A stretch of DNA of 64,000 nucleotides, taken from Rhodospirillales bacterium (GTDB lineage Bacteria; Pseudomonadota; Alphaproteobacteria; Acetobacterales; Acetobacteraceae). Position 1 is the stretch's first letter; every line of letters begins with the position of its first letter. Under the pieces are notes generated by a model, which made no database searches, had not been told where the DNA came from, and was given only the letters and a program-made list of their open reading frames with translations. Of the stretch, positions 33,632-42,137 are shown piece by piece. The stretch is taken from the NCBI GenBank assembly GCA_025352565.1, contig JANXTF010000128.1, positions 60,819 through 124,818 on the forward strand, read 5' to 3'. Position numbers and translations under genes: made by a program.

Positions 33632-35191
33632 TCAGGCCTCGGACATCAACCGTGCGGCCATCGTCTGCAACTCCCGCCGCATCAGCTTGCCCGTCGCGGT
33701 CGCCGGCAGCGCCTCCATGATCTCGAAGCGATCCGGCACCTTGTAGCCCGAGGCGATACTGCGGCAGTGCCGCGCCAACTCGTCCGGCGTGGGCGACGCA
33801 TCGCCGCGCAGCATCACGAACGCGACGATCGACTCGCCCTTGGCAGACGGCACGCCGACCACGCCGGCCTGCGCCACGGCCGGGTGCTGCATCAGGATAT
33901 CCTCGACCTCCGCCGGCGAGATGTTGATGCCCGCCCGCTTGATCATCTCCGTCGCGCGACCGAGGAACACGAAATCCCCGCCCGCCGCGATCGCCCCGAT
34001 ATCGCCCGTGCGATACCAGCCATCGGACGTGAAAGTGGCCGCGTTGTGATGCGCGCTGGCACCGACATAGCCCCGCATCACGTAGGGTCCGCGCACCTCG
34101 AGCAATCCCGGTTCGCCCGCGCCACGCACGTCGCCCGTCTCCTCATGCACGATCCGCAGTTCGACCCCGGGCAGCTTCTGTCCCTGACAGTTGGCGCGGC
34201 GTTCCAAAGGCCAGTCGTGCTGCGTGACGCAACAATTCCCTCCGGTTTCGCTCGATCCGTATATGTTGCAGATGTCCACGGCACCCAATATTTCGGCCGC
34301 CTTGATGACGTCCTGCGGGCTCCCGATCGTCATGCCGCGGCGCAGCGTCGCGGTGCGCTCGCGGCGGAACTCCGGATGGCGCACCATCGAGTCGGTCATG
34401 CCGGGCAGCGTGTAGATGGATGTGCACCCATGCTGTTCGATCAGGCGCAATGCCTCGCCTGCCTCGAAGCGCGCCTGCAACACCAGCGTCGCGCCATGAG
34501 TGAAGGTCGCCGGCATCGCGTTCACGCCGCCATAGGTCCAGAATAGCGGCGGCGACAAAAGCACCTTGTCGTCGGGACCAAGTCCCTGACGTTCGCCGAT
34601 GTTGAAGCTGTTCTCGATGATGAGGTAATGCGCCAGCGCGATGGCCTTGGGCTTGCTGCTGGAACCCGAGGTGTAAATGATGATCGCATCATCGGTGGCG
34701 CTGGCCCCCTCTCCTGGCGACAGCGTTCCGACGCCCGCGGCGTTGGAGAGCGCCGCCGCATACTGCGAAAGACCTTCGCCATCGTCGAGCAACAGCACGG
34801 TGCAGGCCGGCGCGATGTCGCGCAAAATCGCCGCGTAATCGACGCGGACAAAGGTGGAAAGAGCCACCAGCACCCGAATATCGGAATCCGCCAGCAGGTA
34901 TTCCAGTTCCTGGCGGGTGGACCATGTGCTCAGCGGCACCAGGACAGCGCCGAGCAACCACGCGCCAAACGCGACTTCCAGCCATTCGGCACGATTATTG
35001 ACCAGCAGACCAACCCGGTCGCCTCGCCCGATCCCGCGCTCCCGCAACAGCCCGGCGGCCTTGCGGGCGCTCGCGACAAGCTCGGCATAGGTGATGCTGC
35101 GCGTCCCGCAGATCACCGCGATGGCATCCCGATGGCCCTCCGCCTGCTCGGCAAGCAAATCGAACAGCGTGCGGCTGCAGGGCGCTTTCAT
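33632..35191 (-). CDS. AMP-forming acyl-CoA synthetase/ligase
   Basis: A 519-aa ANL-superfamily enzyme. The P-loop is IIIYTSGSSSKPKAIAL, the A5 motif IYGSSETGGN, A7 GWYRTGDIGAI, A8 GRATEMIKRAGINISPAEVE and the catalytic Lys is in TATGKLMRREL near the C-terminus. It should activate a carboxylic acid to an acyl-AMP and then to the CoA thioester, the entry step of the cluster. It is the first gene of the operon that ends with tetR, and its promoter region holds a TACT-N4-AGTA palindrome. Confidence 0.92.
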   Translation of the reverse strand: MKAPCSRTLFDLLAEQAEGHRDAIAVICGTRSITYAELVASARKAAGLLRERGIGRGDRVGLLVNNRAEWLEVAFGAWLLGAVLVPLSTWSTRQELEYLLADSDIRVLVALSTFVRVDYAAILRDIAPACTVLLLDDGEGLSQYAAALSNAAGVGTLSPGEGASATDDAIIIYTSGSSSKPKAIALAHYLIIENSFNIGERQGLGPDDKVLLSPPLFWTYGGVNAMPATFTHGATLVLQARFEAGEALRLIEQHGCTSIYTLPGMTDSMVRHPEFRRERTATLRRGMTIGSPQDVIKAAEILGAVDICNIYGSSETGGNCCVTQHDWPLERRANCQGQKLPGVELRIVHEETGDVRGAGEPGLLEVRGPYVMRGYVGASAHHNAATFTSDGWYRTGDIGAIAAGGDFVFLGRATEMIKRAGINISPAEVEDILMQHPAVAQAGVVGVPSAKGESIVAFVMLRGDASPTPDELARHCRSIASGYKVPDRFEIMEALPATATGKLMRRELQTMAARLMSEA

Positions 35192-35257
35192 TGCGAGGTA
35201 GCCCAGAGCTGCATATGTCCCCCCTCACGGCCAAAGCCCTGGCTGGCTTGCGCCAGC

Positions 35258-35269
35258 TACTAACCAGTA
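35258..35269. promoter_or_regulatory. Putative TetR operator 1 (TACTAACCAGTA)
   Basis: A palindrome TACT-N4-AGTA between the divergent ligase and thiolase-like genes. A perfect 6-bp hairpin (GCTGGC-TTGC-GCCAGC, 35242-35257) abuts it. On the minus strand a weak promoter, TTGCAC then 17 bases then GATACT, places the operator at the -10. The shared motif at three other cluster promoters makes this a likely binding site for the local TetR protein. Confidence 0.6.
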
Positions 35270-35343
35270 TCTTCCCATTCCGCCGGTTGTGCAAGCGCCG
35301 CGTGGCGCTTAGGGTGGCTCGCACCACAAAGAAGGCCGCGAAA

Positions 35344-36495
35344 ATGTCGCTGAAGGGAAACGGCGCGATCACTGGGATCGGGGAGACCGCCTATAGGCGC
35401 GCCTCGCCTTACACCGCGTTCGAAATGCAGATCGAGGCCTCGCTTGCGGCGATCCGCGATGCGGGGCTCGACCCGAAAGAGATCGACGGCATCATCCCGA
35501 TCGGCATCACCGGCGCGCCGGCCGAGGCGTTCGTGATGAACTTCGGCATCCCCGATCTGCGCTTTTCCGCATTGACGCCGATGGGAGGCGCCAGCGGCAT
35601 CGCCGCCGTGCAGTGCGCCATTGCCGCGATCGACGCCGGCATCTGCAATCACGTTCTGATCCCGGCTGGCCGTAACGTCTCGAGCGGTGCGCGCGCGGGT
35701 GTGCGCATCCACCAGATGCCCCAGTTTCATCTTGTAACGGAATACGAGTTGCCGCAGGGCGCCATTGCCCCGGCGCAGCTTTACGCTCCCATGGCGCGGC
35801 GGCACATGGAGCTCTATGGCACCACCAGCCGCCAGTTCGCGGAAATCGCGGTTGGCATCCGTGAACATGCTTTGCTGAACGACAACGCCGTGATGAAGAA
35901 GCCGATCACCATCGAGGACCATCAGGCCTCGCGCATGATCGCCGATCCGTTCCGCCTGCTCGATTGCAGCCTGGAGAGCGATGGCGGGGCGGCCCTCGTG
36001 GTCAGTTCGTCCAAGGCCGCGCGCGACATGCGCCAGCCGCGTGTGCGCGTGCTGGGCATCGGCGAGGGGCATCCAGATTCGCCGAGTTCGATCACGCAGC
36101 GCGCCGACATGACGAAGCTCGGCATCGCGAAATGCGCGCCCCGCGTGTTCGAGATGGCGGGCGTCAGTCACGCCGATATCGATGTGGCCGAGATCTATGA
36201 TTGCTTCACCTACATCGTGCTTTGCCAGCTGGAGGACATGGGGTTCTGCAAGAAGGGCGAGGGTGGCCCGTTCGTGGCCGACGGCAAGCTGCGACGCGGC
36301 GGTGCGCTGCCCACCAACACCCATGGCGGATTGCTGTCCCAGGCTCATATGTTGGGCATGAACCACATCGTGGAACTGGTGCGGCAACTTCGCCATCAAG
36401 GCGGGCGGGCGCAGGTGAGCGGCGCCGAGATCGGCCTCGTCACCGGATATGGCGACATGGGCGATGGCGCGATGGCCATCATGGGCCGGGGGTAA
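35344..36495 (+). CDS. Thiolase-like protein (lipid-transfer/Ltp2 type), nucleophilic Cys absent
   Basis: A 383-aa thiolase-superfamily protein. The region that in thiolases carries the acyl-accepting Cys reads TPMGGASGIAAVQCA, with no Cys in the GGAS position, as in the Ltp2 subgroup. VAEIYDCFTYIVLCQLEDMGFC and NTHGGLLSQAHMLGMNH are typical of that subgroup. Ltp2 proteins act as retro-aldolases on steroid side-chain CoA esters, together with a DUF35 partner. A DUF35 gene follows directly. I infer retro-aldol cleavage of a 3-hydroxyacyl-CoA, not thiolysis. AAGAAGG lies before the ATG at 35344. Confidence 0.83.
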   Translation: MSLKGNGAITGIGETAYRRASPYTAFEMQIEASLAAIRDAGLDPKEIDGIIPIGITGAPAEAFVMNFGIPDLRFSALTPMGGASGIAAVQCAIAAIDAGICNHVLIPAGRNVSSGARAGVRIHQMPQFHLVTEYELPQGAIAPAQLYAPMARRHMELYGTTSRQFAEIAVGIREHALLNDNAVMKKPITIEDHQASRMIADPFRLLDCSLESDGGAALVVSSSKAARDMRQPRVRVLGIGEGHPDSPSSITQRADMTKLGIAKCAPRVFEMAGVSHADIDVAEIYDCFTYIVLCQLEDMGFCKKGEGGPFVADGKLRRGGALPTNTHGGLLSQAHMLGMNHIVELVRQLRHQGGRAQVSGAEIGLVTGYGDMGDGAMAIMGRG

Positions 36496-36500
36496 CGACG

Positions 36501-36911
36501 ATGAGCAACGACGAAAAGCCGGTTCCACACGCAACACCGGAGTCGCAACCGTATTGGGACGGCGCCGCGGAAGGCAAATTACGTCTGCAACGCTGCGCCG
36601 CATGCGGGTTGGTGCGGCACTATCCGCAGCTGACATGCCCGAGTTGCTATTCGAGCGGCGTGGAATGGATCGATGCGAGCGGCAGGGGCGTGGTCCACAG
36701 TTGGACCGTCGCGCATCACGCGTTTCATCCGGCGTTCAAACAGGATTTGCCCTACACGCTGGTGACGGTCGATCTTGCCGAGGGACCACGCGCGCTGGGG
36801 CGGCTGGATAGCTTATCGCAGGACCGACTTCGGATCGGGCTGCCGGTTCAGATCTCATTTCCTCGAAACGGCCAGGGTGTGCCGTTGCCCGAGTTCACCG
36901 CCACAGCGTAG
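36501..36911 (+). CDS. DUF35 zinc-ribbon/OB-fold protein
   Basis: A 136-aa DUF35 protein with a complete zinc ribbon: Cys32, Cys35, Cys46 and Cys49 (CAACGLVRHYPQLTCPSC), then an OB fold (RGVVHSWTVAHHAFHPAFK). These proteins bind the acyl-CoA for a thiolase-like partner. It lies five bases after the thiolase-like gene and so is its likely subunit. It contrasts with the cysteine-free paralogue at 31.1-31.5 kb. It converges on the LLM gene with a 2-base gap. Confidence 0.88.
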   Translation: MSNDEKPVPHATPESQPYWDGAAEGKLRLQRCAACGLVRHYPQLTCPSCYSSGVEWIDASGRGVVHSWTVAHHAFHPAFKQDLPYTLVTVDLAEGPRALGRLDSLSQDRLRIGLPVQISFPRNGQGVPLPEFTATA

Positions 36912-36913
36912 GG

Positions 36914-38221
36914 CTATGCCATGTGCTCGCGCAACGTCGTGCCCGTGTATTCCCGGCGGAACACGCCACGCGCCTGCAACAACGGCACCACCTGATCCAC
37001 GAAATCGTGCACGCTGTTCGGGTTTGTGGTCGGGCTGAGGTTGAACCCGGCACAGCCCACTTCGCGCCAGATCGACTCGATCCGGTCGGCCACCTGCTCC
37101 GGCGTACCGATGATCTGCGGGATGGCGACCGACAGCGCCCAGCGTGACGCCGCCTCGCGCAACGTCACGGCTTTGCCGTCCGCGCTGCTTGCGGTCGCGG
37201 CCATCAGACCGCGCGAGGCTTGCGTGTCCATGTCGGCCAGCGCGTCATCGGGGTCGAACTGGCTGAGATCGTGGCCCAGCACGCCGGACAAACGGGCCAG
37301 GATGGCGTCAAGCGGAATGCGCGCGATCAGTTCGTCCGCGCGGCGCTGCGCCTGCTCCTCCGTGCCGCCGATAATCGGCTGCAAGCCGTAGAGGACGACC
37401 GGATCGTGCTTCAGCCCGGCATCGAGCGCCGCCTGCCGCAAGCCGGCGGTGGCTTTCTTCATGCCGGCGACATGCGCCTGAATGCCGAAGATGATTTCCG
37501 CGTGCTGCATCGCGAATTTCATGCCGCGGCCGGATGAGCCCGCCTGCATCAGCACCGGCCTTCCGTGCGGACCCGGCAGCACCGGCGCCACGGATTTGCA
37601 CTTCAAGTATTTACCCTGGAAATCGACCGGCTTCACGCGATCCGAATCGGCGAAGCGCGGCTTCCCGGCATCCATCTCCACCGCATCGGGCGGGATGCTG
37701 TCCCACAGCCGGTAGCAGATTTCCATGAACTCGTCGGCGTAGTCGTACCGCTCATCATGCGAGAAATCGAACGTCGAACCATTGGCAGCCCGCTCGGCTT
37801 CGCTGAACCCAGTTACGATGTTCCAACCGATGCGGCCGCGCGTGAGGTAGTCCAGCGTCGAGATGCGGCGGGTGGCGAGGTACGGCGTGGTGCCGGTCGT
37901 GGAAAGCGTCACGCCGAAGCCGAGCCGCTCCGTCGCCGCCGCCATGATCGCGACCAGCGGCATCGGGTCGTGGTTCGGCCAGGATGCGCCGTAGCGCACG
38001 GAGGCGTCGGTGCTGCCCTGGTACACGCCATGTGTCGCCGGGCTGTCGGCGAAGAACACCGCGTCGAAACAACCCCGTTCCAGCGTTTTTGCGAGGTCCT
38101 GCCAGTAGGCGAAATCACGCAGGCCAGCGAGTTGCCGGTCAGCCGGGTCCGCCCAACTCAGCAGCGTGTGTGTGCTGGCGCTGTGGATAAGCATCTGCAT
38201 GAGATGCATCTGGTCAGCCAT
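36914..38221 (-). CDS. Luciferase-like (LLM) flavin-dependent monooxygenase, NtaA/SnaA/DszA type
   Basis: A 435-aa bacterial-luciferase-like TIM barrel of the NtaA/SnaA/DszA group of two-component FMN monooxygenases. Family landmarks are ERGCFDAVFFADSPATHGVYQGS, RISTLDYLTRGRIGWNIVTG and SPTTNPNSVHDFVDQVVP. Such enzymes use reduced FMN and O2 to attack C-N, C-S or C-C bonds. No flavin reductase is adjacent. GGAG precedes the ATG. It is downstream of an orphan binding protein on the same strand. Confidence 0.9.
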   Translation of the reverse strand: MADQMHLMQMLIHSASTHTLLSWADPADRQLAGLRDFAYWQDLAKTLERGCFDAVFFADSPATHGVYQGSTDASVRYGASWPNHDPMPLVAIMAAATERLGFGVTLSTTGTTPYLATRRISTLDYLTRGRIGWNIVTGFSEAERAANGSTFDFSHDERYDYADEFMEICYRLWDSIPPDAVEMDAGKPRFADSDRVKPVDFQGKYLKCKSVAPVLPGPHGRPVLMQAGSSGRGMKFAMQHAEIIFGIQAHVAGMKKATAGLRQAALDAGLKHDPVVLYGLQPIIGGTEEQAQRRADELIARIPLDAILARLSGVLGHDLSQFDPDDALADMDTQASRGLMAATASSADGKAVTLREAASRWALSVAIPQIIGTPEQVADRIESIWREVGCAGFNLSPTTNPNSVHDFVDQVVPLLQARGVFRREYTGTTLREHMA

Positions 38222-38243
38222 GTCGGGTCACTCCGTCAGCGGA

Positions 38244-38309
38244 TCAACGATCGGACCCAGTCCTGGCGCGCGCAGGCGGGGCGGCGAGAAGCGTGCGACG
38301 CGTCGGCAT
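38244..38309 (-). pseudogene. 21-codon ORF resembling a Tat leader remnant
   Basis: ATG at 38309 with AGGAGAG upstream starts MPTRRTLLAAPPARARTGSDR and stops after 21 codons, 22 bases before the LLM gene. The start looks like the first part of a Tat signal peptide and no mature protein follows. It may be the leftover of a deleted binding-protein gene, or a short leader that aids LLM translation. The upstream ribosome site lies in a GCTCTC/GAGAGC hairpin (38316-38331). Confidence 0.3.
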
Positions 38310-38338
38310 GTCAGGCTCTCCTGAGAGAGCGGACTTCG

Positions 38339-39547
38339 TCAGGCGTGGACAAGCGGGCATCCGCCTTCGCTCGTCGGCCGCCAGGCCCGATCGGGGCCCA
38401 GCGTCGCGCGAAGGTTGTAGAGGTCCCACTCGCCATGGCTTTCGGCGGGGGTCTTGACCTCGAACAGATGCACGTCGCTCACCACGCGGCCATCGGCGCG
38501 GATGCTCGCATGCGTCAGCACATCGTCTTCGACCGGCAGCCGCTTCATCTCGGCGACGGTCGCGCGCCCCGAGCGTTTGGCGGCGACGGCGCCGAGCGAG
38601 GCGACGGCCTTCAGATAGTGACGCACGGAGGAGTAGGCACCGGCGGCGCCCATGTGCGGCGGCATCCCGGAGGTGCGCGGCGTCACGCGCGCGGTGAAGG
38701 CGCGGGTGCGGTCGTTCAAATTCCAGTAGAACGATTCCGTCAGGAACGTGCCTTGCACGGCGGCGAGCCCGAGCGCCCGGACGTTCTGCGGATAGATGAT
38801 GAGGGCGGCCACCTTCTGCTTCTGCATCAGGCCGAATTCGCCCGCCTGCTTCACGCAATTCAACAGGTCGCTGCCAGCGAGCGCCAACGCCACCACCTTG
38901 GCTCCGGACGCCTGTGCCTCGAGCAGGGCGCCCGCGTAATCGGTGGTGCCGACCGGCAGCGCCACCTCACCGACGATCTTGCCGCCCCGCGCGCGCACCA
39001 CCGCGGCCGTGTCGTCACGCAGGTCGCGCCCGAACACGTAGTCGGCGCGGATGAAAAACCAGCTGTCGCCACCCTGGTCCATCAGGGCATTGCCCAGCAC
39101 GCGCGCCAGCATCGAGGTGTCGAATGTCCAATGCGTCATGTTCGGCGTGCAGAACTGGCCGCTCAACGCCGCGGAGCCCACGTTGTTGGCGAGCATGACC
39201 CGATCGGTGTCGCGGATCAGATTATTGGCCGCGAGCGCGATGGCCGAGTTGTTGAACTCCATGATGGCGTCGACGCCATCGGCCATCCATTGCCGCGCGA
39301 TCGACATGCCGGTGTCGGGGCTGTTGTGATGATCTGCGGCGATGAGATCAACCTTGAAGCCGGCGCTCGGCGGCAACTCCAGCACGGCCTGCCGCGCGCA
39401 TTCGAGCGAAAGCCGGCCGCCGAGATGGCTGTATGGACCGGACGCGTCCTGCAGCATGCCGATGCGGATGGTGGGGGTTTGCGCGAAGGCGCGCGCCGGG
39501 ACGGCCAATGCGGCCGTGCCTGCCAGGATATGGCGTCGCGTGAGCAT
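38339..39547 (-). CDS. Orphan LivK-type ABC solute-binding protein
   Basis: A 402-aa type I solute-binding protein with a Tat-like leader (MLTRRHILAGTAALAVPARAFA). The mature part has IRIGMLQDASGPYSHLGGRLS and QGGDSWFFIRADYVFGRDL, close to the paralogue at 45.1-46.3 kb. No permease or ATPase gene lies within the catabolic block, so it either works with the liv system elsewhere or serves in sensing. A TACT-N4-AGTA palindrome lies 108 bases upstream of its start. Confidence 0.88.
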   Translation of the reverse strand: MLTRRHILAGTAALAVPARAFAQTPTIRIGMLQDASGPYSHLGGRLSLECARQAVLELPPSAGFKVDLIAADHHNSPDTGMSIARQWMADGVDAIMEFNNSAIALAANNLIRDTDRVMLANNVGSAALSGQFCTPNMTHWTFDTSMLARVLGNALMDQGGDSWFFIRADYVFGRDLRDDTAAVVRARGGKIVGEVALPVGTTDYAGALLEAQASGAKVVALALAGSDLLNCVKQAGEFGLMQKQKVAALIIYPQNVRALGLAAVQGTFLTESFYWNLNDRTRAFTARVTPRTSGMPPHMGAAGAYSSVRHYLKAVASLGAVAAKRSGRATVAEMKRLPVEDDVLTHASIRADGRVVSDVHLFEVKTPAESHGEWDLYNLRATLGPDRAWRPTSEGGCPLVHA

Positions 39548-39654
39548 TGTTCCGTTCCCTTCCCGCCTCTGGTCGATCGCTCACTGAGCTTCGACTGGGT
39601 CTTTATCGCTGGAACCCCATAAGGCACGTTCCGAAAGCGTCAGTCAAGTAAAGC

Positions 39655-39666
39655 TACTGGAGAGTA
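39655..39666. promoter_or_regulatory. Putative TetR operator 2 (TACTGGAGAGTA)
   Basis: A TACT-N4-AGTA palindrome in the 151-base gap between the CoA-transferase stop and the binding-protein start. An overlapping AGTA-AAGC-TACT pair begins at 39647. On the minus strand TTGACT (39647-39642) could be a -35 box for the binding-protein gene, immediately downstream of the operator. Confidence 0.55.
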
Positions 39667-39698
39667 TGTTCGTTGGGAAATGTATCGCGCAGCGACGG

Positions 39699-40874
39699 CT
39701 ATATCCCGTTTTCCGCCAGAACCTCGGCCGTGTGCTCACCCAATCGCGGCGGCAAACGGCGGATGCTCGGAGGCGACGCGGGCATGCGGATGGGGTTGGC
39801 CGGAAGTCGCAACAGGCCCTCCCCGGGATCGTCAGCCATCTGCCAGAAACCCGTCGCAGCGAGATGCGGGTCATCCAGCAAATCCTCGAGGTCGTTCAGC
39901 ACCGCGTTGGGGATATCGGTGCCGCCGAGCATCGCGCGCCATTCCGCGTTGCTGCGTTTGGCCACCTCCCGCCCCATTTCGGCATAAACCCGGCCGATAT
40001 CGGCCTGGCGGCCCCGCATGGTCGCGAAGCCGGGGTCCGCGGCGAGGTCGGGGCGGGCGACCAGCTCGAAGAATTTGCGCCAATGCGCGTCGGTGTAGGG
40101 CAGCACGCAGACAAAGCCGTCCAGCGTGGGGAATGGCCGGCGCATCCCCTGGCGGATCGGCTCGTACCCCATGCGGCCGATCGTCGGCTCGAACACCGCG
40201 CCGCCGAGATGTTCGTGCATGTTGAATGCCACGATCGTCTCCAACATCGGCACCACCACCTCCTGCCCCCCGCCCCCCTGCCCAACCCGCATGCGCTCGC
40301 GGCGGAACAGGGCGAGGGCGATGGCGTAGGCGGCGTGAACCGCCGTTACCTTGTCCGCTATGATCGACGGCACGTAGCGCGGCTCGCCGGCCGCAATCTT
40401 TTGCAGCGTGGCGAGGCCGGACAGCGCCTGGATGATGTCGTCATAGGCCGGTCGGCCGCCGTACGGGCCATCATCCGCGAAGCCGCTGACCTGACAGTAG
40501 ATCAAGCGAGGATTCACCGCGGCGAGCGCGGCGTAGGACAAGCCGATGCGTGCGGCCGCCTCGGTGCGGATCGAGTGCAGCAGCACGTCCGCCCGCGATG
40601 CGAGCTTCCGCAGCGTCGCCTGTCCGTCGGCGGTCTTGAGGTCGAGTACCACGCTGCGCTTGTTGCGGTTGTTGGCCATGAACAGCGCGCCCATGCCCTC
40701 GGAACGCCGCGGCCCGATGGAGCGGGTGATGTCGCCTTCCGGGCCCTCGATCTTGATGACGTCCGCACCCATGTCGCCGAGATACTGCCCGGCCATGGGG
40801 CCGAGGATCACCGACGACAGATCGAGCACGGTGATCCCGTGCAGAGGGCCTTCAGCTGGCACGGCGTTTGGCAT
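39699..40874 (-). CDS. CaiB/BaiF-family CoA-transferase
   Basis: A 391-aa family III CoA-transferase. VLDLSSVILGPMAGQYLGDMGADVIKIE and NNRNKRSVVLDLK are the standard CoA-site segments, and Asp174 in PSIIADKVTAVH aligns with the aspartate that forms the acyl anhydride in formyl-CoA transferase. It probably moves CoA between carboxylic acids such as succinate and the pathway acid. Its 5' end overlaps the acyl-CoA dehydrogenase gene by 23 bases, so the two are coupled. It differs from the racemase-like protein at 31.6-32.8 kb. Confidence 0.9.
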   Translation of the reverse strand: MPNAVPAEGPLHGITVLDLSSVILGPMAGQYLGDMGADVIKIEGPEGDITRSIGPRRSEGMGALFMANNRNKRSVVLDLKTADGQATLRKLASRADVLLHSIRTEAAARIGLSYAALAAVNPRLIYCQVSGFADDGPYGGRPAYDDIIQALSGLATLQKIAAGEPRYVPSIIADKVTAVHAAYAIALALFRRERMRVGQGGGGQEVVVPMLETIVAFNMHEHLGGAVFEPTIGRMGYEPIRQGMRRPFPTLDGFVCVLPYTDAHWRKFFELVARPDLAADPGFATMRGRQADIGRVYAEMGREVAKRSNAEWRAMLGGTDIPNAVLNDLEDLLDDPHLAATGFWQMADDPGEGLLRLPANPIRMPASPPSIRRLPPRLGEHTAEVLAENGI

Positions 40875-42018
40875 TGTCGGGCATCATGCTGCGAGCGATG
40901 ATCTGCTTCATCACCTCCACGCTGCCGCCACCGATGCGGCCCAGGCGCGCATCCACGAAGGCGCGCGCGATCGGGTATTCCCACATGTAGCCCCAGCCGC
41001 CGAAGAATTGGAGGCACTGGTCCATGACGCGGCCCTGCAATTCAGTGCTGACGAGTTTCACCATCGCGGCGTCCACCGCGTCCAGCTCGCCCTTCAGATG
41101 CAGTTCGATGCAGCGATCGACGAACACGCGCTGCATGGTCAGTTCGGCCTTCATCTCGGCAAGCTTGAACTGCGTGTTCTGGAAGTCAGCCAACGTCTGG
41201 CCGAACATCTTGCGCTGGATCGTATAGTCCAACGTCCATTCCAGCGCGGCCTCCGACGAGGCGATGGCGCGGATCGCCTGCACCAGCCGCTCCTGGGGCA
41301 GCTCCTTCATCAGCTGGTAGAAGCCTTTGCCCTCCTGCCCGAGCAGATTGGCGACCGGCACGCGCATGTCGGCAAAGAACAGTTCGGAGGTGTCCTGCCC
41401 CTTGCAGCCGATCTTCTCCAGCTTGCGGCCGCGCTGGAACCCAGGCCGGTCGGTTTCGACCAGGATGAGGCTGACGCCGCGCGCGCCGGCCTTCGGGTCT
41501 GTCTTGCAGGCGAGCACGATAAGGTCGGCGCTGTGCCCGGCGGTGATGAACACTTTCTGGCCGTTGATGACGTAATCGTCGCCGTCACGGATCGCGTTGG
41601 TCCGCATCGCCGCCACATCGCTGCCGCCGGACGGCTCCGTCATGCCGAGGGCAACTACCACCTCGCCGGTCGCCATGCGCGGGAGCCATTTCTGCTTCTG
41701 CGCGTCGGTGCCGAAGTGGACGAGATAGGGCGAGACGATCTCTGAGTGCAGATAGAAGGTGGGGCCGGTGGCCCCGGCGCGGGCCATCTCCTCGACCATG
41801 ATGACCCCGAACAGGAAGTCCCCGCCGCCGCCGCCATACTCCTCCGGGACTTCGGTGCAGAGCAGGCCGGCTGCTCCCGCCTTGTGCCAGGCGGAGCGGG
41901 GAACCTGCCCTTCATGCTCCCAATCACCGTGGTGCGGCATGATCTCGGTTGCGATGAAGCGTTTCGCCTGGTCACGAAACAATTCGTGCTCCGCGGAGAA
42001 CAGCGTGCGTGGGATCAC
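40852..42018 (-). CDS. Acyl-CoA dehydrogenase (long-chain type)
   Basis: A 388-aa FAD-dependent acyl-CoA dehydrogenase. Landmarks are ALGMTEPSGGSDVAAMRT at the FAD/substrate loop, FQNTQFKLAEMKAEL and GGWGYMWEYPIARAF. The C-terminal base position reads GGGS where short- and medium-chain enzymes have YEGT, while a Glu is present in ELPQERL, the position used by long-chain and isovaleryl enzymes. The start is GTG at 42018 with AGGAG nine bases upstream. It makes the 2-enoyl-CoA for the cluster's hydratase. Confidence 0.92.
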   Translation of the reverse strand: MIPRTLFSAEHELFRDQAKRFIATEIMPHHGDWEHEGQVPRSAWHKAGAAGLLCTEVPEEYGGGGGDFLFGVIMVEEMARAGATGPTFYLHSEIVSPYLVHFGTDAQKQKWLPRMATGEVVVALGMTEPSGGSDVAAMRTNAIRDGDDYVINGQKVFITAGHSADLIVLACKTDPKAGARGVSLILVETDRPGFQRGRKLEKIGCKGQDTSELFFADMRVPVANLLGQEGKGFYQLMKELPQERLVQAIRAIASSEAALEWTLDYTIQRKMFGQTLADFQNTQFKLAEMKAELTMQRVFVDRCIELHLKGELDAVDAAMVKLVSTELQGRVMDQCLQFFGGWGYMWEYPIARAFVDARLGRIGGGSVEVMKQIIARSMMPDNAKRRAS

Positions 42019-42067
42019 CGAACGACACTCCTGAGATACGCGCGGATCGCTTCTGGCTCGCGCTTCC

Positions 42068-42079
42068 TACTTGCTAGTA
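42068..42079. promoter_or_regulatory. Putative TetR operator 3 (TACTTGCTAGTA)
   Basis: A TACT-N4-AGTA palindrome in the 119-base gap between the divergent acyl-CoA dehydrogenase and monooxygenase genes. TATGAT (42078-42083), which overlaps its right arm, could be the -10 box of the plus-strand monooxygenase promoter, so a bound repressor would block it directly. Confidence 0.62.
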
Positions 42080-42137
42080 TGATAGGGAACCGCCAAGAAT
42101 GCAACCGAGGGCGCGGCCCTCTACAAGGGGGAACACC

